Shown: positions 28,841 to 38,552, counted from the stretch's first letter. The stretch is 64,000 nt of DNA from Ruegeria atlantica (GCF_013032455.1 NZ_WQCF01000006.1:186001-250000); one strand, 5' to 3'. Notes: generated by a model from the sequence alone, not told the origin. Program-made: numbers and translations.

Positions 28841-29314
28841 ATGAGCCGCATATCCCGCAATATTTCCATCGTCCTCCGTGCTGAGCGGCTGATTGCCCAA
28901 CGCCATGTCGCTGTCGCCGCGCGTCGTACAGGATTCTACGCTGCTGCAGGGTTGGCGGTCGGCTTGGCCGTTATCATGCTGAATGTGGCCGGTTTTTTCT
29001 GGCTGTCAGCATCCCTCTCCAAGCCGTTTGCTGCCGTGATCGTGGCAGGGGTCAACCTGTTATTGGCCCTGGTCCTGGCACTGCTTGCCAACTCACAGAA
29101 CGCGCAGGCCGACACGACGGCGGCGGTCGAGCTGCGCGATATGGCGCTGCAAGATATCGAGACAGAAATCAAGGATACCTTGTCTGAGGCGCGCAACACC
29201 GTGACCGGCATCCGGCGAGATCCGCTTGGCGCGCTGACGCCAGATGCCATCAGCGCCATTCTGGGCATCTTGATAAAATACGCCAAGCGTCGGAAGGACA
29301 AACCCGAGCAATAG
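28841..29314 (+). CDS. YqjE/phage holin superfamily III-like membrane protein
   Basis: A 157-residue inner-membrane protein with two transmembrane segments at about 30-52 and 60-83, flanked by a basic N-terminus and a charged C-terminal helix. The pattern fits the YqjE/putative holin superfamily III group found in many proteobacterial chromosomes. There is no lysin or phage gene nearby, so a phage role is unlikely. Its stop codon lies in a palindrome shared with the convergent ackA gene. Confidence 0.65.
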   Translation: MSRISRNISIVLRAERLIAQRHVAVAARRTGFYAAAGLAVGLAVIMLNVAGFFWLSASLSKPFAAVIVAGVNLLLALVLALLANSQNAQADTTAAVELRDMALQDIETEIKDTLSEARNTVTGIRRDPLGALTPDAISAILGILIKYAKRRKDKPEQ

Positions 29315-29324
29315 CGCCTATTGC
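29308..29324. terminator. Palindrome shared by two convergent stop codons
   Basis: GCAATAG-CGC-CTATTGC is a perfect 7-bp stem with a 3-nt loop. Each arm contains the TAG stop codon of one of the two convergent genes (29312-29314 plus, 29318-29320 minus). No U-tract follows on either strand, so it may be a weak bidirectional terminator. Confidence 0.45.
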
Positions 29325-30490
29325 ACGAGCCGCGCCGCTGCGCGTGCGATCACCATCTCTTCGTGCGTGGGAATTGCCAGAATGCGTACCCGGCTGAAAT
29401 CGGTCGACAGAACCGTACCATTGTCAGCATTTCTGTTGGGGTCCATTTCTATCCCGATCCAGCGCATCCCCTCGCAAACTCTTTGACGGATCTGTGCAGA
29501 GTTTTCACCGATCCCACCCGTGAATACCAGCGCGTCTAGCCCTTCCAACGCGGCAGATAGTGCGCCCAATTCCCGGCGGATGCGGAAAACGTAATAATCG
29601 ATGGCCTTGCGTGCCTCGGGCGTTTCGGCGGCCAACAAAGTGCGCATGTCCGACGACATCCCCGACAGACCAAGCAAACCCGATTTGCGATAGAGCATTT
29701 CCGCGATCTCGTCCGCGCTCATGCCTTCCTGCTGCATCATGTAAAGCACGACACCCGGATCCAATTGACCGCTGCGCGTGCCCATCGGCAAACCATCCAA
29801 CGCCGAAAACCCCATGGTCGAAGCCACAGCCCGTCCACCAGAAACGGCGCACATGGAAGCACCGTTGCCCAGGTGAGCGATGACAACACGGCCATCATAG
29901 AGGCTAGGGGCAATTTCTTTGAGTTTTTCCGTGATGTAGTCATAACTCAGACCATGGAAACCATAGCGACGCACCCCCTTGTCGAAATAGCTTTGCGGCA
30001 GGGCGAAAGTATCGTTTACCCACGGATGGGTTCGGTGGAAGGCGGTGTCAAAACAAGCCACTTGCTCGGTCTCTGGGAATGCATCACTCGCAGCGCGGAT
30101 ACCGGCAAGGCTGTAGGGTTGATGCAACGGTGCGAATGGGATGAATCCCGACAGAGTTTCCAGAACCTTGTCGTTGATCCGCACGGGTTCGGAATAGACT
30201 GTACCGCCATGTACAACTCGATGACCAATAGCGCGAATTCGAATGTCCGGAAGGTATTCACGGGTCATATCGAGAAAGGCATGTATTGCCTCGCCATGCC
30301 CGTGGGCGTTGGTCAAGGGTTGGTTGACTGACCGCCCGCCAGCAGACTCCGCCAACAAACGCGGCGCGTCCCCCAAGCGTTCGATTTGCCCGTGCCAACG
30401 CATTCTGGGGCGGTTGTTTTCGACCAGTTCATACAGCCCAAATTTTAGCGAAGAAGACCCGGCATTCAGTGCCAACACATGGTCAACCAT
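29318..30490 (-). CDS. ackA: Acetate kinase
   Basis: It interconverts acetyl phosphate and ADP with acetate and ATP. The protein of 390 residues has the family signatures LALNAGSSSLKFGLYE at the N-terminus, GHRVVHGG near 85, FDTAFHRT, YGFHGLSYDYI, HLGNGASMCAV and a C-terminal FTGGIGENS. I chose the start at 30490 (MVDHVLALN), which has AAGGAAAATCC upstream, in place of the longer frame from 30559. No phosphate acetyltransferase is beside it in this window. The gene is monocistronic here and converges on the YqjE-like gene. Confidence 0.95.
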   Translation of the reverse strand: MVDHVLALNAGSSSLKFGLYELVENNRPRMRWHGQIERLGDAPRLLAESAGGRSVNQPLTNAHGHGEAIHAFLDMTREYLPDIRIRAIGHRVVHGGTVYSEPVRINDKVLETLSGFIPFAPLHQPYSLAGIRAASDAFPETEQVACFDTAFHRTHPWVNDTFALPQSYFDKGVRRYGFHGLSYDYITEKLKEIAPSLYDGRVVIAHLGNGASMCAVSGGRAVASTMGFSALDGLPMGTRSGQLDPGVVLYMMQQEGMSADEIAEMLYRKSGLLGLSGMSSDMRTLLAAETPEARKAIDYYVFRIRRELGALSAALEGLDALVFTGGIGENSAQIRQRVCEGMRWIGIEMDPNRNADNGTVLSTDFSRVRILAIPTHEEMVIARAAARLVQ

Positions 30491-30834
30491 GGATTTTCCT
30501 TTTGTTCTCGTGCGCATGCAGGCGCGCCGTAAAGCATCGTCATCCGCCCGAAATGTCAATGTGATTGGCGCCCGCGAACCCCGTCATCTTTGCGTATTAG
30601 ATATAGTAAAGCTGTTCTGCCAAAATTTTACCTGCCGCAATATTCGGAACTGATGCCTTTTTTGCGCGCGGCCATCAGATCGACCGCAGTGCCCATTGCC
30701 AGAGACCATTGACGAGCCCGCCAGTAGTCTCCCCACCTTCAGTCATTCTGGGCTGCGAAAAATCAGCCCGGACGCTCCGGTTTCTGGAAGTTAGCTGAAG
30801 TAGAAACCGGATCATCTGCAGCAAAAAATGCGCC

Positions 30835-30855
30835 GAAATATCACGTTGATATTTC
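30835..30855. promoter_or_regulatory. Perfect inverted repeat upstream of nap
   Basis: GAAATATC-ACGTT-GATATTTC has 8-bp perfect arms and a 5-nt spacer. It ends 47 bp before the FNR-like box. The arrangement suggests a second regulator binding upstream of FNR, perhaps a nitrate- or metal-responsive one; its identity cannot be read from the sequence. Confidence 0.45.
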
Positions 30856-30902
30856 TGTGTATTTCAACTTTCATTCTAAACAAAAACTATTAATCTCGAA
30901 TA

Positions 30903-30916
30903 ATGATCTGGATCAA
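30903..30916 (+). promoter_or_regulatory. FNR/FnrL-like box of the nap operon
   Basis: ATGAT-CTGG-ATCAA matches the FNR consensus TTGAT-N4-ATCAA at nine of ten defined positions. Its centre is 76 bp before the napF ATG, so if it acts at -41.5 the transcript would start near 30951. This predicts induction at low oxygen. Confidence 0.65.
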
Positions 30917-30985
30917 AAAGCATTCCCTCTAAACGCGCTACTGAGAAGCCGTGAACAGGGAATCAAGCGCGAACCGTTTAGAAAA

Positions 30986-31501
30986 ATGAGCCAGATGACC
31001 AGCCGCAGGGCGTTTCTGAGCGCCAAAGCTTTTCGGGAGGACAGCAGTATTGTCCGTCCCCCCGGCTCGGTTGTGCCGGGGTTTGTCGACCAGTGCACCA
31101 AATGCGGCGATTGCATCGAGGCATGTGAAGAGGCCGTCATTTCGCTCGACCCTCAAGGATTTCCGGTCTTTCAGCCCGGCGACGACCCCTGCACTTTCTG
31201 TGGCGATTGTGCTAAGGCTTGCCCCACGGATGCTCTGCAAATCGAACGAGTTGTCGACTGGCCGTGGCGGGCCGAAATTCAGGACGGCACGTGCCTCTCC
31301 ATGAACGGCGTAAGCTGCCGCGTGTGTCAGGACAATTGCGAACAGAACGCCATTCGTTTCGAGTTGCAGCGCGGCGGGCGGGCGACGCCTTTGTTGGAAG
31401 TTGACGCCTGCAACGGATGCGGTGCCTGTGTCGCCCTCTGCCCTGTCAATGCCGTGGCGCTCCAGCGCCAACCCACACTTCAAACGGAAGCGTTACAATG
31501 A
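30986..31501 (+). CDS. napF: Ferredoxin-type protein NapF
   Basis: A 171-residue cytoplasmic iron-sulfur protein that in enterobacteria interacts with NapA before its export. Cysteine clusters are CTKCGDCIEAC, CTFCGDCAKACP, CRVCQDNC and CNGCGACVALCP. I set the start at 30986 (MSQMTSRRAFL); the track of in-frame sequence upstream to 30857 is not family-like and would cover the FNR box. No clear Shine-Dalgarno is seen, and the ATG at 30995 is an alternative. It overlaps napD by 4 bp and is the first gene of the operon. Confidence 0.92.
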   Translation: MSQMTSRRAFLSAKAFREDSSIVRPPGSVVPGFVDQCTKCGDCIEACEEAVISLDPQGFPVFQPGDDPCTFCGDCAKACPTDALQIERVVDWPWRAEIQDGTCLSMNGVSCRVCQDNCEQNAIRFELQRGGRATPLLEVDACNGCGACVALCPVNAVALQRQPTLQTEALQ

Positions 31502-31791
31502 ATATATGCGGTTGCCTTATACATGTCGCCCCTGATCAGGCCGAGGCCGCCGCGCAATCGATGCGCGGCACACCGGGCGTCGAAGTACATGCCCAGGCCG
31601 AAGACGGTCGTTTCGTCGTTGTTGTCGAAGACACGTCCGATCGCCTTGCGTCCGAGATCATCATGGATCTGCACCAGATCCCCGGAGTGATCTCACTGAC
31701 ATTGACCTATCACCATTTCGAGGATCTCGCGGAAAGCACTCCGCATCCCGATGCCCTAAGCCAAACCACCAGCCGGAGGCTCACGCTATGA
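31498..31791 (+). CDS. napD: Chaperone NapD
   Basis: A 97-residue cytoplasmic protein that binds the Tat signal of NapA and holds it until the cofactor is inserted. It has the NapD pattern [12 protein letters not shown] at the N-terminus, [18 protein letters not shown] in the middle and [15 protein letters not shown] toward the end. It overlaps napF and napA by 4 bp each, which fits its chaperone role for the next product. Confidence 0.93.
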   Translation: MNICGCLIHVAPDQAEAAAQSMRGTPGVEVHAQAEDGRFVVVVEDTSDRLASEIIMDLHQIPGVISLTLTYHHFEDLAESTPHPDALSQTTSRRLTL

Positions 31792-34280
31792 CTACATCAG
31801 AATCACGCCGGACTTTTCTCAAGGCCTCCGCGGCCGCTGCCACTGCGTCGGCCGCAGGCATCCCACTGGCCACCGGTCAGGCCAATGCACAGACCGGCAC
31901 CCCCGATATCCGCTGGGACAAGGCAGCCTGCCGGTTCTGCGGCACCGGCTGTTCGGTGCTGGTCGGCACCAAGGAAGGCCGCGTCGTCGCCACTCAGGGC
32001 GATCCGGACGCGCCGGTGAACCGCGGTCTGAACTGCATCAAAGGCTACTTCCTCTCCAAAATCATGTACGGCAAGGACCGCCTAACCACACCTCTGCTGC
32101 GCAAAACGAACGGCGTCTATGACAAAAATGGCGAGTTCGAACCGGTCAGCTGGGACGAAGCCTTCGACGTTATGGCCGAAAAGTGGAAGGAAGCGCTGGC
32201 CAAGAAAGGGCCAACCAGTGTCGGTATGTTCGGCTCGGGTCAGTGGACAGTCTGGGAAGGTTATGCCGCATCCAAACTGATGAAGGCCGGCTTCCGGTCG
32301 AACAACATCGACCCCAACGCGCGGCACTGCATGGCCTCTGCCGTTGTGGGCTTTATCCGCACCTTCGGCATCGACGAGCCGATGGGCTGCTATGACGACC
32401 TTGAGCACGCGGACACCTTCGTGCTGTGGGGCTCGAACATGGCCGAGATGCACCCGATCCTGTGGTCACGTCTGACTGATACCCGCCTGACCAAACCAGG
32501 CTGCGAAGTGCACGTATTGTCGACCTTCGAGCACCGCTCGTTCGAGTTGGCCGACAATGGCATGGTCTTTGCACCACAGACCGATCTGGCGATCCTGAAC
32601 TATATCGCCAATTACATCATCCAGAATGGCGCGGTGAACGAAGAGTTCGTCAAGAAACACGTCAACATCACCAAGACGGCAACCGATATCGGCTATGGCC
32701 TGCGCGACACTCATGAGTTGCAGCAAGAGGCTGAGAACCCGAACTCGGGCAAGATGGAGCCGATCAGCTTCGAAGAATACGCCGAAGCCGTCGCGCCCTA
32801 TACCCTGGAATACACAGCCGAACTGTCGGGCGTCCCTGCAGACAAGCTGGAAAAACTAGCCAAGCAATATGCCGACCCGAACCGCAAGGTGATGAGCTTG
32901 TGGACCATGGGCTTTAACCAGCATACCCGCGGCTCGTGGGTGAACTCGCTGATGTATAACGTCCACCTGCTGGTTGGTAAGATCTCCGAGCCGGGCAACT
33001 CACCCTTCTCGCTGACTGGTCAGCCTTCGGCCTGTGGTACGGCACGTGAGGTTGGTACCTTTGCCCACCGCCTGCCCGCCGACATGGTGGTCGCGAATGA
33101 CAAACACCGCGAGATTTGTGAAACCGCGTGGAACGTCCCCGCAGGCACCATTCCTCCGAAACCCGGCTTCCACGCCGTATTGCAGCACCGCAAGCTGAAG
33201 GATGGTGATCTGAACGCCTATTGGGTGCAGTGCAACAACAACATGCAGGCCGCGCCGAATATCAACGAAGAAGGTTATCCCGGCTATCGTAACCCCGAGA
33301 ACTTCATCACTGTTTCGGATCCCTATCCGACGGTCACGGCAGTCTCTGCCGACCTGATCCTGCCCACAGCCATGTGGGTCGAGAAGGAAGGCGCCTACGG
33401 CAACGCCGAACGCCGCACTCAGTTCTGGCGTCAGCAGGTGAAAGCACCGGGTGAGGCAAAATCGGACCTGTGGCAGCTGATGGAATTCTCGAAACGCTTC
33501 ACCGTGGAAGAGGTCTGGGGCGAAGAACTGCTGGCCAAGATGCCCGAGCATCGCGGCAAGACCATGTATGACGTTCTCTATGCCAACGGCAAGATCGACC
33601 AGTTCCCACTGTCCGAGACTGCAGAAGGCTTTGACAATGACGATGCCGAGCATTTTGGTTACTACGTCCAAAAAGGCCTGTTCGAAGAATACGCCGAGTT
33701 TGGACGCGGCCATGCGCACGATCTGGCACCGTTCGAGATGTACCACGAGGCACGCGGCATGCGCTGGCCCGTCGTGGACGGCAAGGAAACGCTCTATCGC
33801 TTCCGCGAAGGGTACGACCCCTATGTGTCAGAGGGTGCGGGCGTGGAATTCTACGGCAAGCCCGATGGCAAAGCGAATATCATCTTTGCCCCATACGAGC
33901 CTGCCGCCGAAGAGCCGGATGAAGAATATGATCTGTGGCTGTCCACCGGTCGTGTTCTGGAACACTGGCACTCGGGCTCGATGACCCGCCGTGTGCCGGA
34001 ACTGCACCGCGCCTATCCGAACGCCGTCGTCTACATGCACCCGCAGGACGCCAAAGATCGAGGTCTGCGTCGCGGGCAGGAGATCATCCTCTCCACCCGC
34101 CGCGGCGAGGTCACCAGCCGGGTCGAAACCCGTGGGCGCAACAAAGTGCCGCGCGGTCTGGTCTTCATGCCCTGGTTCGACGAGCATCAGCTGACCAACA
34201 AGCTGACGCTGGACGCAACCTGCCCGCTGTCAAAAGAGACCGACTTCAAGAAGTGCGCGTGTAAGGTCGAGCGCGCGTAA
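31788..34280 (+). CDS. napA: Periplasmic nitrate reductase catalytic subunit NapA
   Basis: It reduces nitrate to nitrite in the periplasm. The 830-residue precursor begins with a twin-arginine signal (SRRTFLKAS, cleavage near NAQTG). The [4Fe-4S] ligands are Cys48, Cys51, Cys55 and Cys83, and the molybdenum ligand is Cys181 in NARHCMASA; two molybdopterin guanine dinucleotides are bound along the remaining domains. Length and motifs are normal, so the enzyme looks intact. It receives electrons from NapB, encoded three genes downstream. Confidence 0.97.
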   Translation: MTTSESRRTFLKASAAAATASAAGIPLATGQANAQTGTPDIRWDKAACRFCGTGCSVLVGTKEGRVVATQGDPDAPVNRGLNCIKGYFLSKIMYGKDRLTTPLLRKTNGVYDKNGEFEPVSWDEAFDVMAEKWKEALAKKGPTSVGMFGSGQWTVWEGYAASKLMKAGFRSNNIDPNARHCMASAVVGFIRTFGIDEPMGCYDDLEHADTFVLWGSNMAEMHPILWSRLTDTRLTKPGCEVHVLSTFEHRSFELADNGMVFAPQTDLAILNYIANYIIQNGAVNEEFVKKHVNITKTATDIGYGLRDTHELQQEAENPNSGKMEPISFEEYAEAVAPYTLEYTAELSGVPADKLEKLAKQYADPNRKVMSLWTMGFNQHTRGSWVNSLMYNVHLLVGKISEPGNSPFSLTGQPSACGTAREVGTFAHRLPADMVVANDKHREICETAWNVPAGTIPPKPGFHAVLQHRKLKDGDLNAYWVQCNNNMQAAPNINEEGYPGYRNPENFITVSDPYPTVTAVSADLILPTAMWVEKEGAYGNAERRTQFWRQQVKAPGEAKSDLWQLMEFSKRFTVEEVWGEELLAKMPEHRGKTMYDVLYANGKIDQFPLSETAEGFDNDDAEHFGYYVQKGLFEEYAEFGRGHAHDLAPFEMYHEARGMRWPVVDGKETLYRFREGYDPYVSEGAGVEFYGKPDGKANIIFAPYEPAAEEPDEEYDLWLSTGRVLEHWHSGSMTRRVPELHRAYPNAVVYMHPQDAKDRGLRRGQEIILSTRRGEVTSRVETRGRNKVPRGLVFMPWFDEHQLTNKLTLDATCPLSKETDFKKCACKVERA

Positions 34281-34307
34281 CCGGGAAGGATCGCAAAGGT
34301 AGTCCCC

Positions 34308-35126
34308 ATGTCCCTGACCGGTACTCCTCTCTCGCCGCAACGGCGCCGATTCCTGCAGGATTCGGCGCGCGCGGCAGGCGGCTGCGTGGTCGCCGGGTCA
34401 ACGCTGGCCTGGTTCGCCCGCGATGCCCGAGCGCTGCCGGCCGAGGCATTGCGCCCGCCCGGCGCGTTGCCAGAGAAAGAGTTCCTGTCGGCCTGTATCC
34501 GCTGCGGGCTCTGCGTGCGGGACTGCCCTTACGACACCTTGAAACTGGCTGAACTTGGGGTCGATGCCGTCGCCACCGGCACCCCCTATTTCACGGCGCG
34601 CGATGTGCCCTGTGAGATGTGTGACGACATTCCCTGCGTTGCCGCCTGCCCCACCGGAGCGCTGGATCCGGGGCTGGACAATATCGACGATGCGAAAATG
34701 GGCGTTGCGGTTCTGGTCGATCAGGAAAACTGCCTGAACTTCCTCGGCCTGCGTTGCGACGTCTGTTACCGTGTCTGCCCCGTCATCGACGAGGCGATCA
34801 CGCTGGAAACCGCACATAACGACCGCTCCGGTCACCATGCGATGTTCATTCCGACCGTGCATGCCGATCGTTGCACCGGTTGCGGCATGTGCGAGAAAAG
34901 CTGTGTTCTGCCCGAAGCCGCTATCAAGGTCCTGCCAGCCCGTCTAGCTCGCGGCAGCAGCGCAGATCATTACCGCAAAGGCTGGGAAGAGAAAGATGCC
35001 CATGGCGGTCCCCTTGTGGACGGCTTGATAGATCTGCCCGACCGTTTACCCGGACCGGGTACGGATAATCTGGCCACGCCTGGCGGCTTCGCTCCGTCTT
35101 ATGACTTGCCAGGAGTGGGACAATGA
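34308..35126 (+). CDS. napG: Ferredoxin-type protein NapG
   Basis: A 272-residue periplasmic iron-sulfur protein. An N-terminal twin-arginine-like motif (QRRRFLQD) with a hydrophobic stretch indicates Tat export. Four [4Fe-4S] motifs are visible: [35 protein letters not shown] (with an upstream Cys) and [11 protein letters not shown]. With NapH it forms a quinol dehydrogenase that feeds NapC/NapB. Its stop overlaps napH by 4 bp. Confidence 0.94.
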   Translation: MSLTGTPLSPQRRRFLQDSARAAGGCVVAGSTLAWFARDARALPAEALRPPGALPEKEFLSACIRCGLCVRDCPYDTLKLAELGVDAVATGTPYFTARDVPCEMCDDIPCVAACPTGALDPGLDNIDDAKMGVAVLVDQENCLNFLGLRCDVCYRVCPVIDEAITLETAHNDRSGHHAMFIPTVHADRCTGCGMCEKSCVLPEAAIKVLPARLARGSSADHYRKGWEEKDAHGGPLVDGLIDLPDRLPGPGTDNLATPGGFAPSYDLPGVGQ

Positions 35127-36040
35127 GTGCCCGCACGCATCTCCCCATCGGTCACGAGGCGATTGAGGCCAAAGGCTGGATCGGGGCGCATCGCTTTCTG
35201 CTGTTGCGCCGCACGAGCCAGTTATTCTTTTTGGCCTTGTTCCTGTTGGGTCCGTGGTTCGGCGTCTGGATCGTACAGGGTACGCTAGCCGGGTCGCTAA
35301 CCCTCGGCGTGCTGCCCCTGACCGACCCTTTGGTCCTGCTGCAAAGCATCGTCGCCGGGCATTGGCCTGAACTGACCGCACTAATCGGCGGGCTGATCGT
35401 TCTGGTCGCCTATGCCCTGATCGGAGGGCGGGTCTATTGTTCTTGGGTCTGCCCGATCAACCCGGTGACCGACGCCGCCAACTGGCTGCATCGCAAGCTG
35501 GACATGCAAAAGGGCTGGCAGCCAAAGCGCGGAACCCGCCTTTGGATACTGGCAACCGTACTGATTGTGTCGGGGCTGACCGGCGTGATTGCATGGGAAT
35601 TGGTGAACCCGATCACCATGCTGCACCGGGGGCTTATCTTCGGCGCGGGCTTCGTCTGGGCCATGGTCATTGCGATCTTCATCTTCGACCTGTTTGTCTC
35701 GCGCCACGGCTGGTGCGGTCACCTGTGCCCGGTGGGTGCGTTCTATGGCCTGATCGGCAGCAAAAGCCTGTTGCGCGTCAGCGCGGCAAACCGAGCCGCT
35801 TGTGACGATTGCATGGATTGTTATGCCGTATGCCCCGAAAACCAGATCATTTCCCCAGCTCTGAAAGGGAAACCGGGAACAACACCACTGATCCTGTCCC
35901 CGGATTGCACCAATTGCGGCCGCTGCATCGATGTCTGCGCGGTCGACGTCTTCAACTTTACTCACCGGTTCGACGACCATGTCGCCGCACCTTCCGATCC
36001 AGTTCCCGCGCCAGAAGCGCGCGCAGCCAGACCTATCTAA
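35123..36040 (+). CDS. napH: Quinol dehydrogenase membrane component NapH
   Basis: A 305-residue inner-membrane protein with four transmembrane segments. Two CxxxCP motifs on the cytoplasmic side (CSWVCP and CGHLCP) and two C-terminal [4Fe-4S] motifs ([23 protein letters not shown]) are the family pattern. It passes electrons from quinol to NapG. The C-terminus is a Pro/Ala-rich tail. Confidence 0.94.
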   Translation: MSARTHLPIGHEAIEAKGWIGAHRFLLLRRTSQLFFLALFLLGPWFGVWIVQGTLAGSLTLGVLPLTDPLVLLQSIVAGHWPELTALIGGLIVLVAYALIGGRVYCSWVCPINPVTDAANWLHRKLDMQKGWQPKRGTRLWILATVLIVSGLTGVIAWELVNPITMLHRGLIFGAGFVWAMVIAIFIFDLFVSRHGWCGHLCPVGAFYGLIGSKSLLRVSAANRAACDDCMDCYAVCPENQIISPALKGKPGTTPLILSPDCTNCGRCIDVCAVDVFNFTHRFDDHVAAPSDPVPAPEARAARPI

Positions 36041-36049
36041 GGGAGTGCC

Positions 36050-36490
36050 ATGATGAAAAAATCAATCCTGACAGGCGGAATTGCCTTGATCCCCGTTTTG
36101 CTCCTGAGCGGGTTCGCCCTTGCCCAGTCAGCCCAAGTGGAAACCCTACGCGGGGCGGATGTGGACGAGCCCATCCCCCTGCATCAGATCCACAAGGATA
36201 TCGAAGGCCGGATCGTGCGCAACTATCGCCAGCAACCGCCACTGATACCGCATTCGATCGAGCAATACCAAATCGACACGCGCACCAATCAGTGTCTGGC
36301 CTGCCATGACTGGACCAAAGCCGGTGAACGCAACGCACCAACCCTGTCGATGACCCACTATCTGGACCGCGAAGGCCGTGAATTGGATCACATCGCAGGT
36401 ACCCGGTATTTCTGCAACCAGTGCCACGTGCCTCAGGCGGATGCACCAGCGTTGGTCGACAACGTGTTTGAACCCTCGTCCGGCAACTAA
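36050..36490 (+). CDS. napB: Diheme cytochrome c subunit NapB
   Basis: A 146-residue periplasmic electron carrier that delivers electrons to NapA. A Sec signal peptide spans about residues 1-26 (ending ALAQS). The two heme sites are C82-C85-H86 in CLACH and C122-C125-H126 in CNQCH. GGGAG lies just upstream of two consecutive ATG codons (36050 and 36053). Confidence 0.95.
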   Translation: MMKKSILTGGIALIPVLLLSGFALAQSAQVETLRGADVDEPIPLHQIHKDIEGRIVRNYRQQPPLIPHSIEQYQIDTRTNQCLACHDWTKAGERNAPTLSMTHYLDREGRELDHIAGTRYFCNQCHVPQADAPALVDNVFEPSSGN

Positions 36491-36519
36491 TCCAACGCAT
36501 ATCTGAAAGGAGCACCGAG

Positions 36520-37224
36520 ATGGCAGACTCCCCCGAAAAACGCGGTTGGATTGGCCGCATCTGGAACGTGATCTGGACACCGACTGTCCTGTTCAGCTCT
36601 GGCTTTCTGGTTCTGGCCGGGTTTCTGGCTGGCATCCTGTTCTGGGGTGGGTTCCACTGGACCCTGGAACTGACCAACACCGAGGAATTCTGTACCTCGT
36701 GCCACACGATGGAAACCAACCTAGGCGAATATCGCGAGACTATTCACTACAACAACCACTCGGGTGTGCGTGCAATCTGTTCCGATTGTCACGTGCCGCA
36801 TGAGTGGAACCACAAAATTAAGGCCAAGATCATGGCCGTGAAGGACGTCTATCACGAGTTGGCCGGTACCATCAGCACCCCTGAAAAATACGAAGCCCAC
36901 CGTCTGAGCATGGCCTCGGCCGTTTGGAAGAAGATGAAGGCGTCTGACAGCCGCGAGTGCCGCAACTGCCACAACTTCGACTATATGGACTTTACTATTC
37001 AGGAAACCCGCGCCGCCTCAGAACACCAGCGTGCGATCGACGAAGGCCTGACCTGCATTGACTGTCACCAGGGCATCGCGCACCGCCTGCCGTCGGATTA
37101 CCTTGAGACCTATCAAGAAATTACAGACGAGCTGGCCGGTGAACCCTCGGGCAAGCTTTATCAGCAGGTCGCCGATGGCAGCGAAGAAATCCGGTCATTC
37201 CTGACCAACAGTGCGGATCAATGA
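36520..37224 (+). CDS. napC: Tetraheme cytochrome c NapC
   Basis: A NapC/NirT family quinol dehydrogenase of 234 residues, anchored by one N-terminal transmembrane helix (about 20-48). The four CxxCH sites begin at Cys58, Cys87, Cys147 and Cys179. It takes electrons from membrane quinol to NapB. A strong AAAGGAG Shine-Dalgarno precedes the ATG. The operon carries both NapC and NapGH, so two quinol routes to NapAB are available. Confidence 0.95.
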   Translation: MADSPEKRGWIGRIWNVIWTPTVLFSSGFLVLAGFLAGILFWGGFHWTLELTNTEEFCTSCHTMETNLGEYRETIHYNNHSGVRAICSDCHVPHEWNHKIKAKIMAVKDVYHELAGTISTPEKYEAHRLSMASAVWKKMKASDSRECRNCHNFDYMDFTIQETRAASEHQRAIDEGLTCIDCHQGIAHRLPSDYLETYQEITDELAGEPSGKLYQQVADGSEEIRSFLTNSADQ

Positions 37225-37234
37225 GGGGCGAGAT

Positions 37235-37492
37235 ATGCTGGAACTTCTAGGAACAATCGGCGCCAACATCATCAGCCTGCCGGGTATTCTTGGCCTTGCA
37301 CTGGGAATGATGACTCGCCGCCTGTGGCTAGGCGGTCTGATGGGCGCCGTGGTCGGCATGCTGGAGACGGTGATCTTTGCTCATTGGAACTTTGCCAATG
37401 TCGGTTCGGTTGAGCTTTTGATCGCGGTCGTCATCGGCCTGTGCGCGGGCACATTAGGCTCGGTGATCCGCAATAAGGGCGCAACTGTCTGA
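37235..37492 (+). CDS. Small membrane protein at the end of the nap operon
   Basis: An 85-residue protein of unknown function, almost wholly hydrophobic, with about three transmembrane segments (5-25, 31-52, 58-78) rich in glycine. It starts 10 bp after napC with GAGG in front of the ATG at 37235, so it is probably part of the nap transcript. It is longer than NapE and lacks resemblance to it. A structural or stabilizing role for the membrane components is possible but not shown. Confidence 0.7.
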   Translation: MLELLGTIGANIISLPGILGLALGMMTRRLWLGGLMGAVVGMLETVIFAHWNFANVGSVELLIAVVIGLCAGTLGSVIRNKGATV

Positions 37493-37493
37493 T

Positions 37494-37515
37494 CCAAGGA
37501 CGGTCTGCTCCTTGG
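37494..37515. terminator. Weak stem-loop between nap operon and convergent regulator
   Basis: CCAAGGA and TCCTTGG pair over 7 bp with an 8-nt loop in the 38-bp gap between two convergent genes. No U-tract follows, so termination strength is uncertain. Confidence 0.4.
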
Positions 37516-37530
37516 GCAGTGCAATATAAA

Positions 37531-38454
37531 CTAATTCGGGGCCCCGCTGCGAAAAGCAGTCGGGGTCCTTCCAAATTCAGCCTTGAACGCCCGTGTCATC
37601 GCACTGGCGTTTTCATAGCCACAGCGACTGGCAATTTCTGCAATGGACTGTTCCGTCTCTTCCGTCAGTTTCCGTGCCAGATTCAACCGCAATCGCCGAT
37701 ATAAAGCTTGCGGAGTGGTGCGCAGTTCAGCCTGAACCCGCATCTCGATCCGTTTCTGCGAGCAGCCGATTTTGCGCGCGACGTCCCTGACCGACAGCGG
37801 TGTTTCAAGATTTCCCTGCATCACAGCCAGCGCGCGATTGACCAACGTGTCTTCAGATTTCAACGGCAAGGCGTATGGGTCCGCAACGCCACGACTCATC
37901 AGGAGGTGGCCAACTTCGATCGACAAAAGCGGCCCGTGGTCCCTGCGAATAAGGGCCGAAGCCAGATCAAACGCAGCCATTGCCCCTGAACAGGTCAATC
38001 TGTTGCCATCGATGACAAAACGTTCCTGTACCGCTTCAACTGATGGAAAGGTCTCTTCAAAACGCGACAGCTCATCCCAGTGAATCGTCGCGCGGTATTC
38101 GTCCAGCAAACCGGCGCGTGCCAGCAACCAGCTTCCAGTGTCCAGCCCAGCCAACTGAGCGTGATGCCGAGCGGCCGACAGCAATGCGCGGATGGTCTCG
38201 CGGGTGTCCAGTGCCAGGTATCCATAGGACGGCATGACAACCAAAATCTCCCCGCATTGATCTTGCAACGCGCCATGCGGAGTGACGATCAAACCGCTGG
38301 AGCTTTGGACCGCTTTTCCGTCCAGCGAATAGAATCGCCATTCGTAAAGAAGCTGCCGCGAAAGCGTATTGGCTGCCCGCAATGGCTCGACCATGTTGGC
38401 AAGGCAGTGGTTCGAGAACCCATTAAATAGAAGGATACTGTAGCGGCAGGTCAT
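37531..38454 (-). CDS. GlxA-type AraC family transcriptional regulator
   Basis: A 307-residue regulator: an N-terminal DJ-1/PfpI-like ligand-binding domain (about 1-170, with SILLFNGFSNHCLANMVEPL at the start) and a C-terminal AraC double helix-turn-helix (about 205-300, with IAEIASRCGYENASAMTRAF). Such regulators often control carnitine, betaine or arginine catabolism in proteobacteria. It is divergent from the acyl-CoA dehydrogenase operon with under 100 bp between them, so it is the likely regulator. I chose the ATG at 38454 because the reading upstream to 38547 runs across the promoter region. Confidence 0.88.
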   Translation of the reverse strand: MTCRYSILLFNGFSNHCLANMVEPLRAANTLSRQLLYEWRFYSLDGKAVQSSSGLIVTPHGALQDQCGEILVVMPSYGYLALDTRETIRALLSAARHHAQLAGLDTGSWLLARAGLLDEYRATIHWDELSRFEETFPSVEAVQERFVIDGNRLTCSGAMAAFDLASALIRRDHGPLLSIEVGHLLMSRGVADPYALPLKSEDTLVNRALAVMQGNLETPLSVRDVARKIGCSQKRIEMRVQAELRTTPQALYRRLRLNLARKLTEETEQSIAEIASRCGYENASAMTRAFKAEFGRTPTAFRSGAPN

Positions 38455-38510
38455 AATTTTACCATTTCTGCACGATAATTGACTAACACTGCATGCCGTT
38501 AATCTGACCT

Positions 38511-38529
38511 TTGACGTTTCATTCGTCAA
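38511..38529. promoter_or_regulatory. Inverted repeat in the promoter of the acyl-CoA operon
   Basis: TTGACG-TTTCATT-CGTCAA has 6-bp arms and lies 24-42 bp before the first acyl-CoA dehydrogenase start, in the divergent promoter with the GlxA-type regulator. It may be an operator or may overlap a -35 element. Confidence 0.35.
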
Positions 38530-38552
38530 CCACCAGCTAGGGAACACGCGCC

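Larger units (their letters stand above)
30491..30985. promoter_or_regulatory. Intergenic region upstream of ackA and the nap operon
   Basis: This 495-bp gap contains the promoters of divergent ackA and nap. Visible elements are a hairpin GGGCTG/CAGCCC at 30750-30769, an 8-bp inverted repeat at 30835-30855 and an FNR-like box at 30903-30916. Short reading frames on the minus strand (30628-30735) look vaguely coding but are too short to call. Confidence 0.5.

Noticed and set aside
28841..29314. Holin-like protein as evidence of a prophage.
   Set aside because: There is no lysin, integrase or structural phage gene nearby; the pair with a DUF883-like gene fits the chromosomal yqjD-yqjE arrangement.
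30628..30735. Short minus-strand frames upstream of ackA that look mildly coding (one ends KKGISSEYCGR).
   Set aside because: They are 22-23 codons long, interrupted by a stop, and not in a single frame; no family could be recognized, so they are not called as a gene or pseudogene.
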